The translations under genes and the position numbers were made by a program. A stretch of 64,000 nucleotides of DNA, taken from Pseudomonas sp. IPO3778. Its GTDB lineage: Bacteria; Pseudomonadota; Gammaproteobacteria; Pseudomonadales; Pseudomonadaceae. Positions 25,734 to 35,235 of the stretch are shown here, one piece after another (position 1 is the first letter of the stretch; each line of letters opens with the position of its first letter). Below the pieces are notes generated by a model. That model was not told the origin of the DNA. It saw nothing but the letters and a program-made list of their open reading frames with translations, and searched no databases. The DNA is taken from positions 92,009-156,008 of the forward strand of contig NZ_JACARC010000014.1 of NCBI RefSeq assembly GCF_013386825.1, in the 5' to 3' direction.

Positions 25734-26372
25734 TCAGCGATTCGCTACCAGCGTGGCCCCGAACAGCACATAACAACCACCGGCAAACCGGTCCAGCCAC
25801 TTGCGCGAGCGGCTGTAGGCGCTGGCCATACGCTCGCTGGAAAACACCAGTGCCACGCAGGAATACCAACTGAATGACAGTGTCGCCATGGTGATCACGG
25901 CCAGGGTCAGCAGCATCGGCGAGGGTGACGGCGGCATGGTGGACGCAAAGATCGTCGCGACGAACAACGCCGCCTTGGGGTTGGACAGGTTGCCCAGCAA
26001 GCCCAGGCGCCAGGCCGAGAACAGCGAGCGACGCGGTTCATCGGGCAACAGGTTCTGGCCCATGGCCGGTGCCGAGCGCCGGAACAGTTTCAACCCCAGG
26101 TAAATCAGGTAGCAGCCGCCGATGATCTTGAACGCCAGGTACAGCATGGGCGCGGCGGTGAACAACGACTTGATCCCCAAACCGCCTGCCAGGCCCCACA
26201 TCACGGTGCCGGTGGCCACGCCTGCGGACGCCACCACGCCGTGGCGGCGTGAGCAACTGGCGGCCAGTTGCGCGGTGTTGAAGAAGTTGGGGCCGGGCGT
26301 GACCACAGCGACCGTCCACAACAAAGCCAGCGACAGCAACGGTGCCGCGTAGGCCGGGTTGAACAATTCCAT
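25734..26372 (-). CDS. LysE/RhtB-family amino acid exporter
   Basis: A 212-residue inner-membrane protein with six hydrophobic segments and the family signature TPGPNFFNTAQ near residue 25, then GLGIKSLF and NPKAALFVATIFAS. ATG 26372 fits the standard start (MELFNPAYAAPLL). It exports amino acids or similar small molecules by proton antiport; the substrate cannot be predicted. It is divergent from an AraC-type regulator gene 137 bases away, which probably controls it. Confidence 0.85.
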   Translation of the reverse strand: MELFNPAYAAPLLSLALLWTVAVVTPGPNFFNTAQLAASCSRRHGVVASAGVATGTVMWGLAGGLGIKSLFTAAPMLYLAFKIIGGCYLIYLGLKLFRRSAPAMGQNLLPDEPRRSLFSAWRLGLLGNLSNPKAALFVATIFASTMPPSPSPMLLTLAVITMATLSFSWYSCVALVFSSERMASAYSRSRKWLDRFAGGCYVLFGATLVANR

Positions 26373-26509
26373 ATAAGGCTCCGCCAAGGCAGTGAACGAT
26401 TGAGGATCATAGGCCCGGCACCCGCCCGCGCACAATCGTACAAGACCCCGGCAGACAGCGGATTCAGACTGGGGTACCGTATTTCCACCTCTTTGCACGA
26501 CACCTCATC

Positions 26510-27310
26510 ATGGCGACCAATATCGACTGGCTGCACCGCGCGCCCCACGCCAGTGGCCTGGAGCGTATCGAGGCGTATTTTGCCGGGTTTGGCTTCGACC
26601 CTCATCGCCACGACACCTACGCCATCGGCCGGACCTTGTTCGGCGTGCAAAGCTTTCACTACCGCGGCGGCATGACCCACAGCCTGCCGGGGCGGACCAT
26701 GGTGATCCATCCCGACGAAGTGCATGACGGGTGGGCCGGCAGCGAGGAAGGCTTCAAATACCGGATGATTTACGTGGAGCCGGCGCTGATTCAGCAGGTG
26801 CTCGGCGGCAAGCCGTTGCCGTTTATCCCCGGCGGGCTGTCCAGCGACCCGTGGCTTTACCGCGCCAGCGAAGTCTTGCTGCAAAGCCTGGATTGCCCGA
26901 TCGACCCGTTGCAGGAACAGGACGCGATGTTCGACCTGGCCCAGGCGCTGAACAATGCCTCGGGCATCACGGTGAACCGCAAGACCTTCGACTACCGCGC
27001 CGCCGAGCGCGCCCGGGAGTTTATCCACAGCGCCCTGGGCCGCCCGATCACCCTCGATGAAATGGCGGAATACGCCAACCGCGACCGCTGGGCGTTGTCG
27101 CGGGATTTTCGATTGTTATTTGGCACCAGCCCGTATCGCTACCTGACCATGCGCCGCCTGGACCTGGTGCGCAGCCTGCTGGGCCAGGGCCAGTCACTGG
27201 TGGATGCGGCGCTGACTGCCGGTTTCACCGACCAGAGCCACATGACCCGCCAGTTTCGCAGCACCTTCGGCATGCCGCCGTCGCGCTGGGTGAAGATGCT
27301 CGGGCGCTGA
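26510..27310 (+). CDS. AraC-family transcriptional regulator
   Basis: A 266-residue regulator. The N-terminal AraC-type cupin domain (HRHDTYAIGRTLFGVQSFHYRGG, VIHPDEVHDG) binds a ligand, and the C-terminal double helix-turn-helix (LDEMAEYANRDRWALSRDF, and LVDAALTAGFTDQSHMTRQF ending FGMPPSRW) binds DNA. It is divergent from the LysE-type exporter and is the likely regulator of it. ATG 26510 gives the normal length. A REPIN follows directly. Confidence 0.88.
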   Translation: MATNIDWLHRAPHASGLERIEAYFAGFGFDPHRHDTYAIGRTLFGVQSFHYRGGMTHSLPGRTMVIHPDEVHDGWAGSEEGFKYRMIYVEPALIQQVLGGKPLPFIPGGLSSDPWLYRASEVLLQSLDCPIDPLQEQDAMFDLAQALNNASGITVNRKTFDYRAAERAREFIHSALGRPITLDEMAEYANRDRWALSRDFRLLFGTSPYRYLTMRRLDLVRSLLGQGQSLVDAALTAGFTDQSHMTRQFRSTFGMPPSRWVKMLGR

Positions 27311-27336
27311 AAATCCCGCCTTGAAACGCGATCAAC

Positions 27337-27427
27337 CTGTGGGAGCTGGCTTGCCTGCGATAGCGGTGGGTCAGCGAATAAATGACTGACTGACACTCCG
27401 CCATCGCAGGCAAGCCAGCTCCCACAG
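27337..27427. repeat. REPIN-type inverted repeat (25 bp arms), class 2
   Basis: Perfect arms 27337-27361 and 27403-27427, core TGGGAGCTGGCTTGCCTGCG. It differs from the GAGGGAGCTTGCTCCC class. It lies between convergent genes and may terminate both. Confidence 0.85.
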
Positions 27428-27432
27428 TTGAA

Positions 27433-28830
27433 CTATGTCACTGCCGAGATCGCATTCGACTCTGGAGCCCGCTCTTTTAGCGCCAACGCCAAAACCGCAC
27501 CCGCCAGGGCAATCGCCGCGCTCCACCACAACGCCAGTTCGATCCCACCTGCCTGCGCCGCACCCGTCGACCCGCCGGCATTCGCCAATGACACCAGCAA
27601 CGCCAGCCCCAACGCGCCGCCGATCTGCTGGCTGGTGGACGCCATGCCCGCCGCCACACCTTGCTCTCCTGGCCGAATGCCCAACCCGGCAGCCACCCAC
27701 ATTGCCGTCCAGGTCATGCCCTGGCCGATACTCAGGATAAAAATCCCCGGCAGCAGCGACCAAAACCCCGCCCCCGTCGGCAACGCCACGCACACCAGGG
27801 CGATGCCCACCGCCCCCGCCAACTGGCCGCTGACCAGTGTGGTGCGCAAGCCCAGGCGCGCCAACGAACGCTCCGCCAGCCAGATGCCGCCGGTGCACAC
27901 CAGGGTTGCCGGCAAAAACGCCAGCCCCGCCTGCAATACGCTGTAGCCGTAGACCTGCTGGTAATACACCGCCAGGAAGTAGTACTGCACCCCAAAGCTG
28001 CTCATGAACACCGCCGTCAACACCATGGCCATGCGCAACTCGCGATAGCCCAACAGCCGAAGCGGCATCAAGGGATCACGGCCCCGGTGCTCGATCCAGG
28101 CAAACAGCCCGAGCAGGGCCAGCGCCAAGGCCATGCAGCCGAGGGTCGACGGCGCCGCCCAGCCCCACTCCGGCCCCTGCACCAGGGAAAACACCAGCAA
28201 CGTGCCGCCCACCGTCACGGTCAGCGCGCCGCTGATATCAAACTTGCGCCCACGGGCCCGCTCGCCATCGGCGGGTATCCAGTAGCGCGCCGCCAGGGCG
28301 CAGGCGCCGGCCAAGGGCACGTTCACCAGGAAGACCGCTTCCCAGCCCCAGGCCTGGGTCAGCACGCCGCCGAGCAACGCACCCAACGCCAGCCCCGCCG
28401 CCGACGCCGCGCTCCATACCGCAAACGCCCGATTGCGTGCCGGCCCTTCGGCGTAGTGGGTATTGATCAGCGCCAGCGTGGCCGGGAACAACAGCGCCCC
28501 GCCCACGCCCTGCACCGCCCGGGCCAGCACCAGCAGCAAGGCGCTGCCGCCGAGCACCGCCGCCAGGGATGACAGCGCGTACAACGACTGGCCGAGGATG
28601 TACAAGCGCCGCTTGCCCAACAGGTCCGCCGCCCGGCCGCCCAACAGCAGGAAGCCACCGAACGCTACGCTGTAGGCGCTGACCACCCACTGCAATTGCT
28701 GGGCGGAAAACCCCAGGTGGCTGCCGATCTGCGGCAGCGCCACAAACACAATGGTCGCGTCCAGGGCGATGATCAGTTGCGCGGTGGCCAGCAACAACAG
28801 CATCCAGCCTGAGGGTCGAGAGAAAGACAT
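27433..28830 (-). CDS. MFS drug-type transporter (DHA2, 14-helix)
   Basis: A 465-residue polytopic inner-membrane protein. Motif A is present in GGRAADLLGKRR near residue 62, and the long series of hydrophobic segments fits the 14-helix EmrB/QacA-like DHA2 family. ATG 28830 is preferred over the GTG one codon before, with AGGA upstream. It probably exports toxic or aromatic compounds by proton antiport. It is divergent from a LysR regulator gene, 94 bases away, which likely controls it. Confidence 0.85.
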   Translation of the reverse strand: MSFSRPSGWMLLLLATAQLIIALDATIVFVALPQIGSHLGFSAQQLQWVVSAYSVAFGGFLLLGGRAADLLGKRRLYILGQSLYALSSLAAVLGGSALLLVLARAVQGVGGALLFPATLALINTHYAEGPARNRAFAVWSAASAAGLALGALLGGVLTQAWGWEAVFLVNVPLAGACALAARYWIPADGERARGRKFDISGALTVTVGGTLLVFSLVQGPEWGWAAPSTLGCMALALALLGLFAWIEHRGRDPLMPLRLLGYRELRMAMVLTAVFMSSFGVQYYFLAVYYQQVYGYSVLQAGLAFLPATLVCTGGIWLAERSLARLGLRTTLVSGQLAGAVGIALVCVALPTGAGFWSLLPGIFILSIGQGMTWTAMWVAAGLGIRPGEQGVAAGMASTSQQIGGALGLALLVSLANAGGSTGAAQAGGIELALWWSAAIALAGAVLALALKERAPESNAISAVT

Positions 28831-28924
28831 CACAGCGTCCTGCCAGAAAATGAGAGGCGCCAGTGTCTTTCATGCTCAACAGATGATAAATAGCCCTATC
28901 ACTCTTTCAGTAATGACTTTAATC

Positions 28925-29809
28925 ATGGATCTGAACGCTGTTCGCCTATTGGTTCGCGTCGCTGAAACCCGCAGCTTCACGCGCGCCGCCGGGGACTTGG
29001 GCCTCACCCAATCCGGCTTGTCCCGGGCCATTTCCCGGCTGGAAAACCAGCTGGGCGTGCGCCTGCTGCAACGCAATACCCGCAGTGTGAGCCTCACGCC
29101 CGACGGGCAGATGCTGTATGAACGCAGTGCACCGCTGCTGGCAGAGCTGGCCGAAGCCGAGCGCCAGATGCTCGACCGCCGCAGTTCGCCGTCCGGCCTG
29201 CTAAAGATCAGCACACCGTCGTTGTTTGGCCGCAAGGTGGTGATGCCGGTGATCGGCGAACTAACCCTGCAATACCCCGACCTGCGCATTGAAGCGGTGA
29301 TGACCGACCGCCTGGTGGACATTGTCGACGAAGGCTTTGACGCCTTGCTGCGCACCGGCGATATCCAGGACCAGCGCCTGATCGCCCGGGCGCTGCCGCC
29401 GTTGTGCTGGATCACCGTCGCCGCCCCGGCGTATCTCGCGCGTTTTGGTACGCCGCAGACCGTCGATGAACTCAAGGACCACAACTGCCTGACCGTGCGC
29501 AACCTGCGCACCAGCCGGCTGGTGGACTGGCAATTCATGCTCGATGGCAAGGTGCAGGACGTAAGCGTCGAAGGAAGGCTGATCTTTGATATCGGCGACG
29601 CGCTGGTGGACGGCGCGGTGGGCGGGTTTGGCATCGCCCAGGTGATGGATTTTGCGGTGCGGGAAGATTTGGCGGCCGGGCGCCTGGTGCCCTTGCTGGA
29701 GGATTTTGCCGGGCGCAGTCGGGCGATCTCGTTGGTGTATCCACCCTCGCGGCAGTACTCGCCGAAGTTGATGGCGTTTGCCGAGGCGCTAAGCAAGGCG
29801 CAGTGGTAA
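28925..29809 (+). CDS. LysR-family transcriptional regulator
   Basis: A 294-residue LysR-type regulator. The N-terminal winged helix is clear (VRLLVRVAETRSFTRAAGDL then LTQSGLSRAISRLENQLGVRL), with the linker helix RSVSLTPDGQMLYERSAPLL and a periplasmic-binding-like effector domain with FGRKVVMPVIGEL. ATG 28925 is chosen by family alignment; an upstream open stretch lies in the promoter. Divergent from the MFS exporter gene, which it probably regulates in response to an unknown ligand. Confidence 0.9.
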   Translation: MDLNAVRLLVRVAETRSFTRAAGDLGLTQSGLSRAISRLENQLGVRLLQRNTRSVSLTPDGQMLYERSAPLLAELAEAERQMLDRRSSPSGLLKISTPSLFGRKVVMPVIGELTLQYPDLRIEAVMTDRLVDIVDEGFDALLRTGDIQDQRLIARALPPLCWITVAAPAYLARFGTPQTVDELKDHNCLTVRNLRTSRLVDWQFMLDGKVQDVSVEGRLIFDIGDALVDGAVGGFGIAQVMDFAVREDLAAGRLVPLLEDFAGRSRAISLVYPPSRQYSPKLMAFAEALSKAQW

Positions 29810-29832
29810 CACAACCAAGGTGGTGAGGGCGC

Positions 29833-29950
29833 TTTTGTGGCGAGGGAGCTTGCTCCCGCTGGGCTGCGCAGCGGCCCCAAAATCCTGGGAGCGCTTCGCA
29901 CTCCAGCGGGAGCAAGCTCCCTCGCCACAGCAAGCTCCCTCGCCACAAAA
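29833..29950. repeat. REPIN-type repeat with an extra half arm
   Basis: Arms at 29833-29862 and 29903-29929 share the GCGAGGGAGCTTGCTCCCGC core. Immediately after the right arm, 29930-29950 repeats GCAAGCTCCCTCGCCACA, an extra partial copy of the right arm, which the other elements of this class lack. Confidence 0.85.
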
Positions 29951-29966
29951 GCAGCCGGGAGTCGGC

Positions 29967-30542
29967 TTAAAGCTGTCGCCCATCAATAGGCTCGCCAATC
30001 GTCAAGAAATGCCCACCCGCCACATGGTGCAAGGTACGCAGTGCGTCGTGCCCTTCAAAATGCCAGCGACCTTCACTGAATACTCGCTCATCCGCCTCGG
30101 CGGCCACCACTTCAGCCAGGAATAAATCATAGGTCTGCTGGTTATGCGGCTCGGGCAGCAAGCGGCATTCCAGCCAGGCTACGCACCCTTCCAGCATCGG
30201 CGCATCCGTGTGTTCGCCACTGAACGTCTGCAAGCCATAGGCTGCGAACTTGTCGGTCTCGCTGCCGGTGGTATTACCCACGGTCTGCACGATATCGGCC
30301 TGGGCCGCACACGGTACGTTGAGCACAAAGGTGCCGGCGCCTTCCAGCAGTTGCCGGGTCCAGGTGGCTTTGTCCAGCACGACGGCGACTTTGGGCGGTT
30401 CGAAATCCAGCGGCATGGCCCAGGCAGCGGCCATGATGTTGCGCTGGCCGTTGTGCGCAGCGCTGACCAGCACGGTAGGGCCGTGGTTGAGCAAGCGGTA
30501 GGCCTTGGACAGCGGGACGGGACGGCGATGGTTAGGGCTCAT
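29967..30542 (-). CDS. Flavin reductase-like protein (FMN-binding split barrel)
   Basis: A 191-residue protein of the flavin reductase/nitrilotriacetate monooxygenase-component-B fold. Family features are PTVLVSAAHNGQRNIMAAAW, VLDKATWTRQLLE, GTFVLNVPC and the late HVAGGHFLTIGE. ATG 30542 is used because the earlier in-frame starts add an unlikely basic tail. It would reduce or bind FMN in the cytoplasm and supply it to a monooxygenase, none of which is adjacent. Confidence 0.8.
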   Translation of the reverse strand: MSPNHRRPVPLSKAYRLLNHGPTVLVSAAHNGQRNIMAAAWAMPLDFEPPKVAVVLDKATWTRQLLEGAGTFVLNVPCAAQADIVQTVGNTTGSETDKFAAYGLQTFSGEHTDAPMLEGCVAWLECRLLPEPHNQQTYDLFLAEVVAAEADERVFSEGRWHFEGHDALRTLHHVAGGHFLTIGEPIDGRQL

Positions 30543-30597
30543 GGACGAAAGGCTCGGAAAAAAAAACCTACGATACCTCAAGCATGAGCCCCGGCAA

Positions 30598-31914
30598 CTA
30601 GCTGCTCAGTTGATTGGCGAATTGCCCCACCGCGCTGACCACCTTCTGTGCACCGTCCTGGATCTCGACGATCACCGTGCCCGCCTCGGCGGCCAGGGCC
30701 AGGCCTTGCTCGGCTTGCAGGCGGCCGTCGGTCATCAGCGCCACCGCGTCGCGGGCCATGTCCTGGTTCTGGCGCACCACGCCGACGATTTCCTCGGTGG
30801 CCTTGCTGGTACGCGACGCCAGTTGCCGAACCTCATCGGCCACCACCGCAAAACCACGACCTTGCTCACCGGCGCGGGCGGCTTCGATGGCGGCGTTGAG
30901 GGCCAGCAGGTTGGTCTGTTCGGCGATCCCACTGATGGTCTTGACGATGCTGCCAATCACCTGCGACTGGGCGTTCAGCGCTTCAATGCCCTCGCCCGCC
31001 TGTTGCATGTGCTTGGCCAGGTCGCGCATCACGTCCACCGCCTGGGTGACCACGGTGGTGCCGCGCTGGGCGCTGCTGTCGGTTTGCAGCGAGGTGCTGT
31101 AGGCGATGTTGGCCGCTTCGGCCACGGCTTGTTCCTGATTGACTTGGTCGGTGATCACCGTGGCGAACTTGACCACTTTGTACAATTGCTCATTGGCGTC
31201 GAGCACCGGGTTGTACGAGGCTTCCAGCCACACCACGCGCCCGTGGCTGTCCACGCGTTTGAAGCGGCCGGCGACGAATTCACCCGCGTTCAGGCGCTTC
31301 CAGAACTGCTGATACTCGGCGCTGTTGGCGTCTTGCGACTCACAGAATATCCGGTGATGTTTGCCCTGGATCTGCGCCAGGCTGTAACCCATGCCGTTGA
31401 GGAAACGGTCATTGGCCGTCAGCACATTGCCGTTGAGGTCAAACTCGATCACCGCCGTGGAGCGCACCAGCGCAGTGATCAGGTTTTCGTGTTCACGAGA
31501 CGCCTCGATGGTGCGCGTCAGGTCGCTGGAGTACACCGAAAAATGCTTGATGCGTCCGTCCGAACTGCGCACCGGCTGCACGATGGAGCGCAGCCACGCC
31601 TCATCGCCGTTGCCCCGGGTCAGGCGCACGGTACCGGCGAAGTGCTCGCCACGCACCAGGGCGTTTTTGAAACGCAGTTGAAACGTGTCCTGCTTGACGT
31701 GCGCCGGCACTATATCGTCGATCAAGCGACCTTGTAGCTGGCTTGCCTGGTAACCCATCTCCTGAAGAAAGATGGCATTGACCGACTCGATGCGCCCTTC
31801 GGGATCCAGTGTCAGGGTCATCATTTCACTGTCCAGGCTCTCCTTAACCTGCTGCAAGCTTGATAATTCTTCGCGAAGAGCCGACAGCTCCTGCTTGAGA
31901 CGGGTGTTGAACAT
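30598..31914 (-). CDS. BdlA-like soluble chemotransducer with two PAS domains
   Basis: A 438-residue protein without transmembrane segments. It has an N-terminal coiled stretch, PAS domains at about residues 30-140 and 150-260 (ending with [17 protein letters not shown]), then a methyl-accepting signalling domain with the hairpin tip [20 protein letters not shown] and [11 protein letters not shown]. This layout matches BdlA of Pseudomonas aeruginosa (417 residues), which controls biofilm dispersion, and Aer-type sensors. ATG 31914 is the best start. Confidence 0.85.
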   Translation of the reverse strand: MFNTRLKQELSALREELSSLQQVKESLDSEMMTLTLDPEGRIESVNAIFLQEMGYQASQLQGRLIDDIVPAHVKQDTFQLRFKNALVRGEHFAGTVRLTRGNGDEAWLRSIVQPVRSSDGRIKHFSVYSSDLTRTIEASREHENLITALVRSTAVIEFDLNGNVLTANDRFLNGMGYSLAQIQGKHHRIFCESQDANSAEYQQFWKRLNAGEFVAGRFKRVDSHGRVVWLEASYNPVLDANEQLYKVVKFATVITDQVNQEQAVAEAANIAYSTSLQTDSSAQRGTTVVTQAVDVMRDLAKHMQQAGEGIEALNAQSQVIGSIVKTISGIAEQTNLLALNAAIEAARAGEQGRGFAVVADEVRQLASRTSKATEEIVGVVRQNQDMARDAVALMTDGRLQAEQGLALAAEAGTVIVEIQDGAQKVVSAVGQFANQLSS

Positions 31915-32019
31915 GGAGGCACCGGTGGGCAAGTAAGGACGGGATCTGACCTGCATCGGCGCTGCCGGCGTTTTCTTAAGAGCGCTTTAGCCCGTTGCTC
32001 AATTATATTTTTGGATCCC

Positions 32020-32352
32020 TTAACTGCCGTTATTACGGCAGATGCCCATGACCTGGTATTGGACAGTATTGAGCTTGCCGGTGGAGTCTTCGTAGGTCAT
32101 GCGCGACGGCACTGCGTTGCACGAACGGATCGGCGGCGTCACGTTGACCACCTTGGCAATGTCCAGGTTCATACCATAGCGATAGGTCTGGACGACGGGC
32201 GCAGGCAGGCCCTTTTTCGCGGCGTAGGCGGCCATGGCTTGCTCATTGTTTTGCATCAACTGGGCGAAGGTGCGATCACCTCCGCCTTCAGCCATCGCGC
32301 CGACGGAAAAGATCAGGGCCAGTGCCGCAACCGTGGTTTTCAGGGTGTTCAT
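32020..32352 (-). CDS. DUF2790-family exported small protein
   Basis: A 110-residue protein with a signal peptide (MNTLKTTVAALALIFSVGAM, cleaved after AMA). The mature part has the DUF2790 pattern: QTYRYGMNLDIAKVVNVT followed by a Cys (SCNAVPSRMTYEDS) and a second Cys near the end (GICRNNGS), probably disulfide-linked in the periplasm. Divergent from the OprD-like porin gene, 238 bases away, with a shared palindromic operator-like site between. In Pseudomonas, DUF2790 genes are often induced by copper or other metals; here the neighbourhood is metal efflux. Confidence 0.8.
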   Translation of the reverse strand: MNTLKTTVAALALIFSVGAMAEGGGDRTFAQLMQNNEQAMAAYAAKKGLPAPVVQTYRYGMNLDIAKVVNVTPPIRSCNAVPSRMTYEDSTGKLNTVQYQVMGICRNNGS

Positions 32353-32430
32353 GAGGGCTTCCTCGTCTGACTTATTGAATTAAAAGTTCAGAGCAAGGGT
32401 AACTAACCAAGCCTGTCGTAAAGTTCACCG

Positions 32431-32454
32431 AAAGATTACTTATTCGTTATCTTT
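32431..32454. promoter_or_regulatory. Imperfect palindrome between DUF2790 gene and porin gene
   Basis: AAAGATTAC, six bases, GTTATCTTT is an 8-of-9 inverted repeat in the divergent intergenic region. The inner 32434-32451 matches 42404-42421 (czcC/czcR intergenic) at 13 of 18 positions, sharing ATTAC, AT and CGTTA. Likely a site for a metal-responsive response regulator; assignment is inference. Confidence 0.5.
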
Positions 32455-32590
32455 TATTGAAATTCCAAAATTGTAATCTGCGCGCCACCCCGTCGTTATC
32501 TCGTGTTTGCAACTATCAGCGCGGGCAACACCACAACAAGAATGCCCCATCGATAAGAAGCTAATAGCTGCCAAAACCGAGGAGCGCTAC

Positions 32591-33919
32591 ATGAACACTC
32601 ACCGCACACTTTCCGTTTCCATGATTGCCGCCCTGGCGGGCCTTGCACCGCTTTCAGGCATGGCCGTGGAAGACAAACCCGAAGGTTTTATCGAAGGCAG
32701 CACCCTGAACGTGCTGGCCCGTAATTTCTATTTCAACCGTGACGACCGCAAAGGCCAGTCGAGCCCCACCGGCAATGGCTACTCGGAAGCCTGGGCCCAG
32801 GGGTTTATCGGCAAATTCGAGTCCGGTTTCACTCAAGGCACGCTGGGTTTCGGCCTGGACGCCTTTGCGATGTATGGCCTGAAACTCGACTCCGGCACCG
32901 GCCGCAGCGGCGGCAAGGGCTCGTTCGGCGTGCTGCCGGTGGACAGCGACAACCACCCCGAGGATGGCTACAGCAAGCTCGGCGGCGCGGTAAAAGTGCG
33001 CCTGCTGGATACCGTGATCAAGGCCGGTGATGTGTTCCCGCTGACCCCGGTGGTGGCCTATGGCGATGCGCGGGTATTGCCGGAAAGCTTTCGCGGCGTC
33101 ACCGCGCAAAACACCAGCCTCGAGGGCCTGAGCCTGCAGGCCGGGCACCTGAACGGCATGAGCCAGCCCACCCAAAGCGGCATGGACAAAGGCTTTGCGA
33201 CCTTTTATGCGGGCAAGGTGGACTCACCCTGGATCGGCTATGCCGGTGGCGACTACCAGGTGAACAAACACCTCAGTGTCAGCCTGTACACCAGCCGCCT
33301 GAAGGATGCCTGGGACCAGTACTACTTCGGCAGCGCCGCCAGCTACCCGCTGAACGAGGACGTATCGCTGTTTGGCGACTTCAACTATTACAAGGCCGTG
33401 GACGAGGGCAAAAAACGCCTGGGCGAGTTTGATAACAACATCTGGAGCGCCAGGCTCGGGGTCAAGGTGGGGGCCCACAGCCTGGCCGTGTCGCACCAGC
33501 GCAACAACGGTGATGACGACTTTGACTACCTGCGCATGTCCGACTCGATCTTCCTCAATAACTCGATCCAGTACAGCGACTTCAACTCGCCCAAGGAACG
33601 CTCGTGGATGCTCACCTACAACCTCGACATGCAGCCCTTCGGCATTCCCGGCCTTTCGTTCATGACCCGCTACGGCAAAGGCACCGGCGCCGACTACAGC
33701 AACGCCAACGCGGTGTACATGCGCCGGGACGCGGCCGGCGACCCGCTGACCGATCAACGCCGCTGGGAGCGGGATATCGAAGCCAAGTACGTGGTGCAGG
33801 GCGGCAACTTGAAAGACCTGTCACTGCGATTGCGCCAGGCCACGGTTCGCTCCAGTGCGTTTGAGTCGGACCTGGAAGAAGTTCGGTTGATAGTCGAATA
33901 TCCATTAGCGATTCTGTAA
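32591..33919 (+). CDS. OprD-family outer-membrane porin
   Basis: A 442-residue porin with a signal peptide (cut after GMAV or MAVED). OprD features are FIEGSTLNVLARNFYFNRD at the mature N-terminus, SEAWAQGFIGKFESGFTQG, a loop LPVDSDNHPEDGYSKLGGA, GDVFPLTPVVAYGDARVLPE, then beta strands to a final YPLAIL. ATG 32591 is the family start. OprD-type channels take up basic amino acids, small acids or carbapenems. Its position beside a metal-responsive two-component system echoes the known CzcRS/CopRS control of oprD in P. aeruginosa. A hairpin repeat follows. Confidence 0.88.
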   Translation: MNTHRTLSVSMIAALAGLAPLSGMAVEDKPEGFIEGSTLNVLARNFYFNRDDRKGQSSPTGNGYSEAWAQGFIGKFESGFTQGTLGFGLDAFAMYGLKLDSGTGRSGGKGSFGVLPVDSDNHPEDGYSKLGGAVKVRLLDTVIKAGDVFPLTPVVAYGDARVLPESFRGVTAQNTSLEGLSLQAGHLNGMSQPTQSGMDKGFATFYAGKVDSPWIGYAGGDYQVNKHLSVSLYTSRLKDAWDQYYFGSAASYPLNEDVSLFGDFNYYKAVDEGKKRLGEFDNNIWSARLGVKVGAHSLAVSHQRNNGDDDFDYLRMSDSIFLNNSIQYSDFNSPKERSWMLTYNLDMQPFGIPGLSFMTRYGKGTGADYSNANAVYMRRDAAGDPLTDQRRWERDIEAKYVVQGGNLKDLSLRLRQATVRSSAFESDLEEVRLIVEYPLAIL

Positions 33920-33930
33920 ACACCGCTCTT

Positions 33931-34030
33931 TGTAGGAGCGAGCTTGCTCGCGAAGGTCGCTAACGATAACGCGGGGCATCTGGTTTAACGCGGCGCCCTC
34001 AAGTTCTTCGCGAGCAAGCTCGCTCCTACA
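33931..34030. repeat. REPIN-type inverted repeat (25 bp arms), class 3
   Basis: Perfect arms 33931-33955 and 34006-34030, core GTAGGAGCGAGCTTGCTCGC, after the porin gene. Same class as the elements at 53837 and 60196 but with TAGG in place of TGGG. Confidence 0.85.
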
Positions 34031-34155
34031 ATTGAATAACATCTGTTCACAATTAGAAGCCTGTCAGAACTGTAATATGAGCCTCACCTTCTCGTTAAGT
34101 TAAACTTCATATACTGGCCCCAACTAACGGCACCCGCCTTAATTGGAGAACAGTC

Positions 34156-34341
34156 ATGAAGCCATCCTACGTGTTATTGATCAGCTTTCTCGGCGCTGCA
34201 TCCACCGTCGCCTTGGCCGACGACGGTGCCGACCGGTCCCGGCAGTTTCTCGCCGAGTTCCGCCAGCAACAGCAGCAGGTCCACGGTGAACAGTCCGTGG
34301 CCGAGGCCGCGCCCGCCGACGCACTGAAACAATCGATCTGA
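34156..34341 (+). CDS. Small exported protein, 61 residues
   Basis: ATG 34156 follows TTGGAGA. A signal peptide (MKPSYVLLISFLGAASTVAL, cleaved near ALA) leaves a mature part of about 40 residues that is Gln- and charged-rich (RSRQFLAEFRQQQQQVHGEQ), predicted helical. No family recognised with certainty. It stands upstream of the response regulator gene and has its own terminator at 34411. Such short periplasmic proteins beside copper/zinc systems may be metal-responsive. Confidence 0.7.
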   Translation: MKPSYVLLISFLGAASTVALADDGADRSRQFLAEFRQQQQQVHGEQSVAEAAPADALKQSI

Positions 34342-34410
34342 ACGGCGCACACCGAGCACATTCATCTCTGAAGCTTTTGTGTAGCTCCTTTGGAAAGAGA
34401 TGAATTTTTA

Positions 34411-34435
34411 ACGCCCCGGATGGGGCGTTTTTTTT
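34411..34435 (+). terminator. Rho-independent terminator
   Basis: ACGCCCC, a GGAT loop, GGGGCGT and a run of eight Ts follow the 61-residue protein gene and separate it from the response regulator gene. Confidence 0.9.
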
Positions 34436-34560
34436 GCTCGCCGGTTTTGCAGCGCAACAACCAGTCACACACTGGCTGATTGACCCTAAAGCTACTTCAG
34501 CCTTCAGGCTTCGCAAAATTCGAATCCCAGTCTCTCCTTATCAATAAAAGGTAAACCCCC

Positions 34561-35235
34561 ATGCGCATCCTTGTGGTTGAGGACGAACAAAAAACGGCCG
34601 CCTACCTGCACCAGGGCCTGACCGAAAGCGGCTACGTGGTCGACTGTGCCGCCAGCGGCGTGGACGGCCTGCACCTGGCCGGGCAACACGCCTATGAACT
34701 GGTGATTCTCGATGTAAACCTGCCGGCCAGGGACGGCTGGGACGTGCTGGAGCAACTGCGCCGCGACAGCAACCAACGGGTGATGATGCTGACCGCCCGT
34801 GGCCGGCTGACCGACAAGATCAAGGGCCTGGACATGGGCGCCGATGATTACCTGGTCAAGCCCTTTGAGTTTCCTGAACTGCTGGCCCGGGTGCGTACCC
34901 TGTTGCGCCGCAGCGAACATATACCGGTGCCGGAAGTCTTCCGCGTGTCGGACCTTGAGCTGGACCCGCGCCGCCACCGCGCCTACCGCGGCACAAGGCG
35001 CATTGACCTGACCACCAAGGAGTTCGCGCTGCTGCACGTGTTGATGCGCCAGTCCGGCGAAGTGCTGACCCGCACGCAGATCATTTCCCTGGTCTGGGAC
35101 ATGAATTTCGACTGCGACACCAACGTGGTGGAAGTCTCCATCAGCCGCTTGCGGGCCAAGGTCGATGACCAGAGTGACGTCAAGCTGATCCACACCATTC
35201 GCGGCGTGGGTTATGTGCTGGAGGCCCGCCAATGA
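34561..35235 (+). CDS. Heavy-metal response regulator (CopR/CusR/CzcR type)
   Basis: A 224-residue OmpR-type regulator. The receiver has acidic residues in VVEDEQ, phospho-acceptor Asp 51 (VILDVNLP), and Lys in [11 protein letters not shown]; the C-terminal winged helix has the conserved [20 protein letters not shown] and [20 protein letters not shown]. It is very similar to the regulator at 42491, so the two are paralogues. It overlaps the kinase gene by 4 bp. It probably controls this metal block. CopR versus CzcR identity cannot be settled from sequence, so no symbol. Confidence 0.88.
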   Translation: MRILVVEDEQKTAAYLHQGLTESGYVVDCAASGVDGLHLAGQHAYELVILDVNLPARDGWDVLEQLRRDSNQRVMMLTARGRLTDKIKGLDMGADDYLVKPFEFPELLARVRTLLRRSEHIPVPEVFRVSDLELDPRRHRAYRGTRRIDLTTKEFALLHVLMRQSGEVLTRTQIISLVWDMNFDCDTNVVEVSISRLRAKVDDQSDVKLIHTIRGVGYVLEARQ

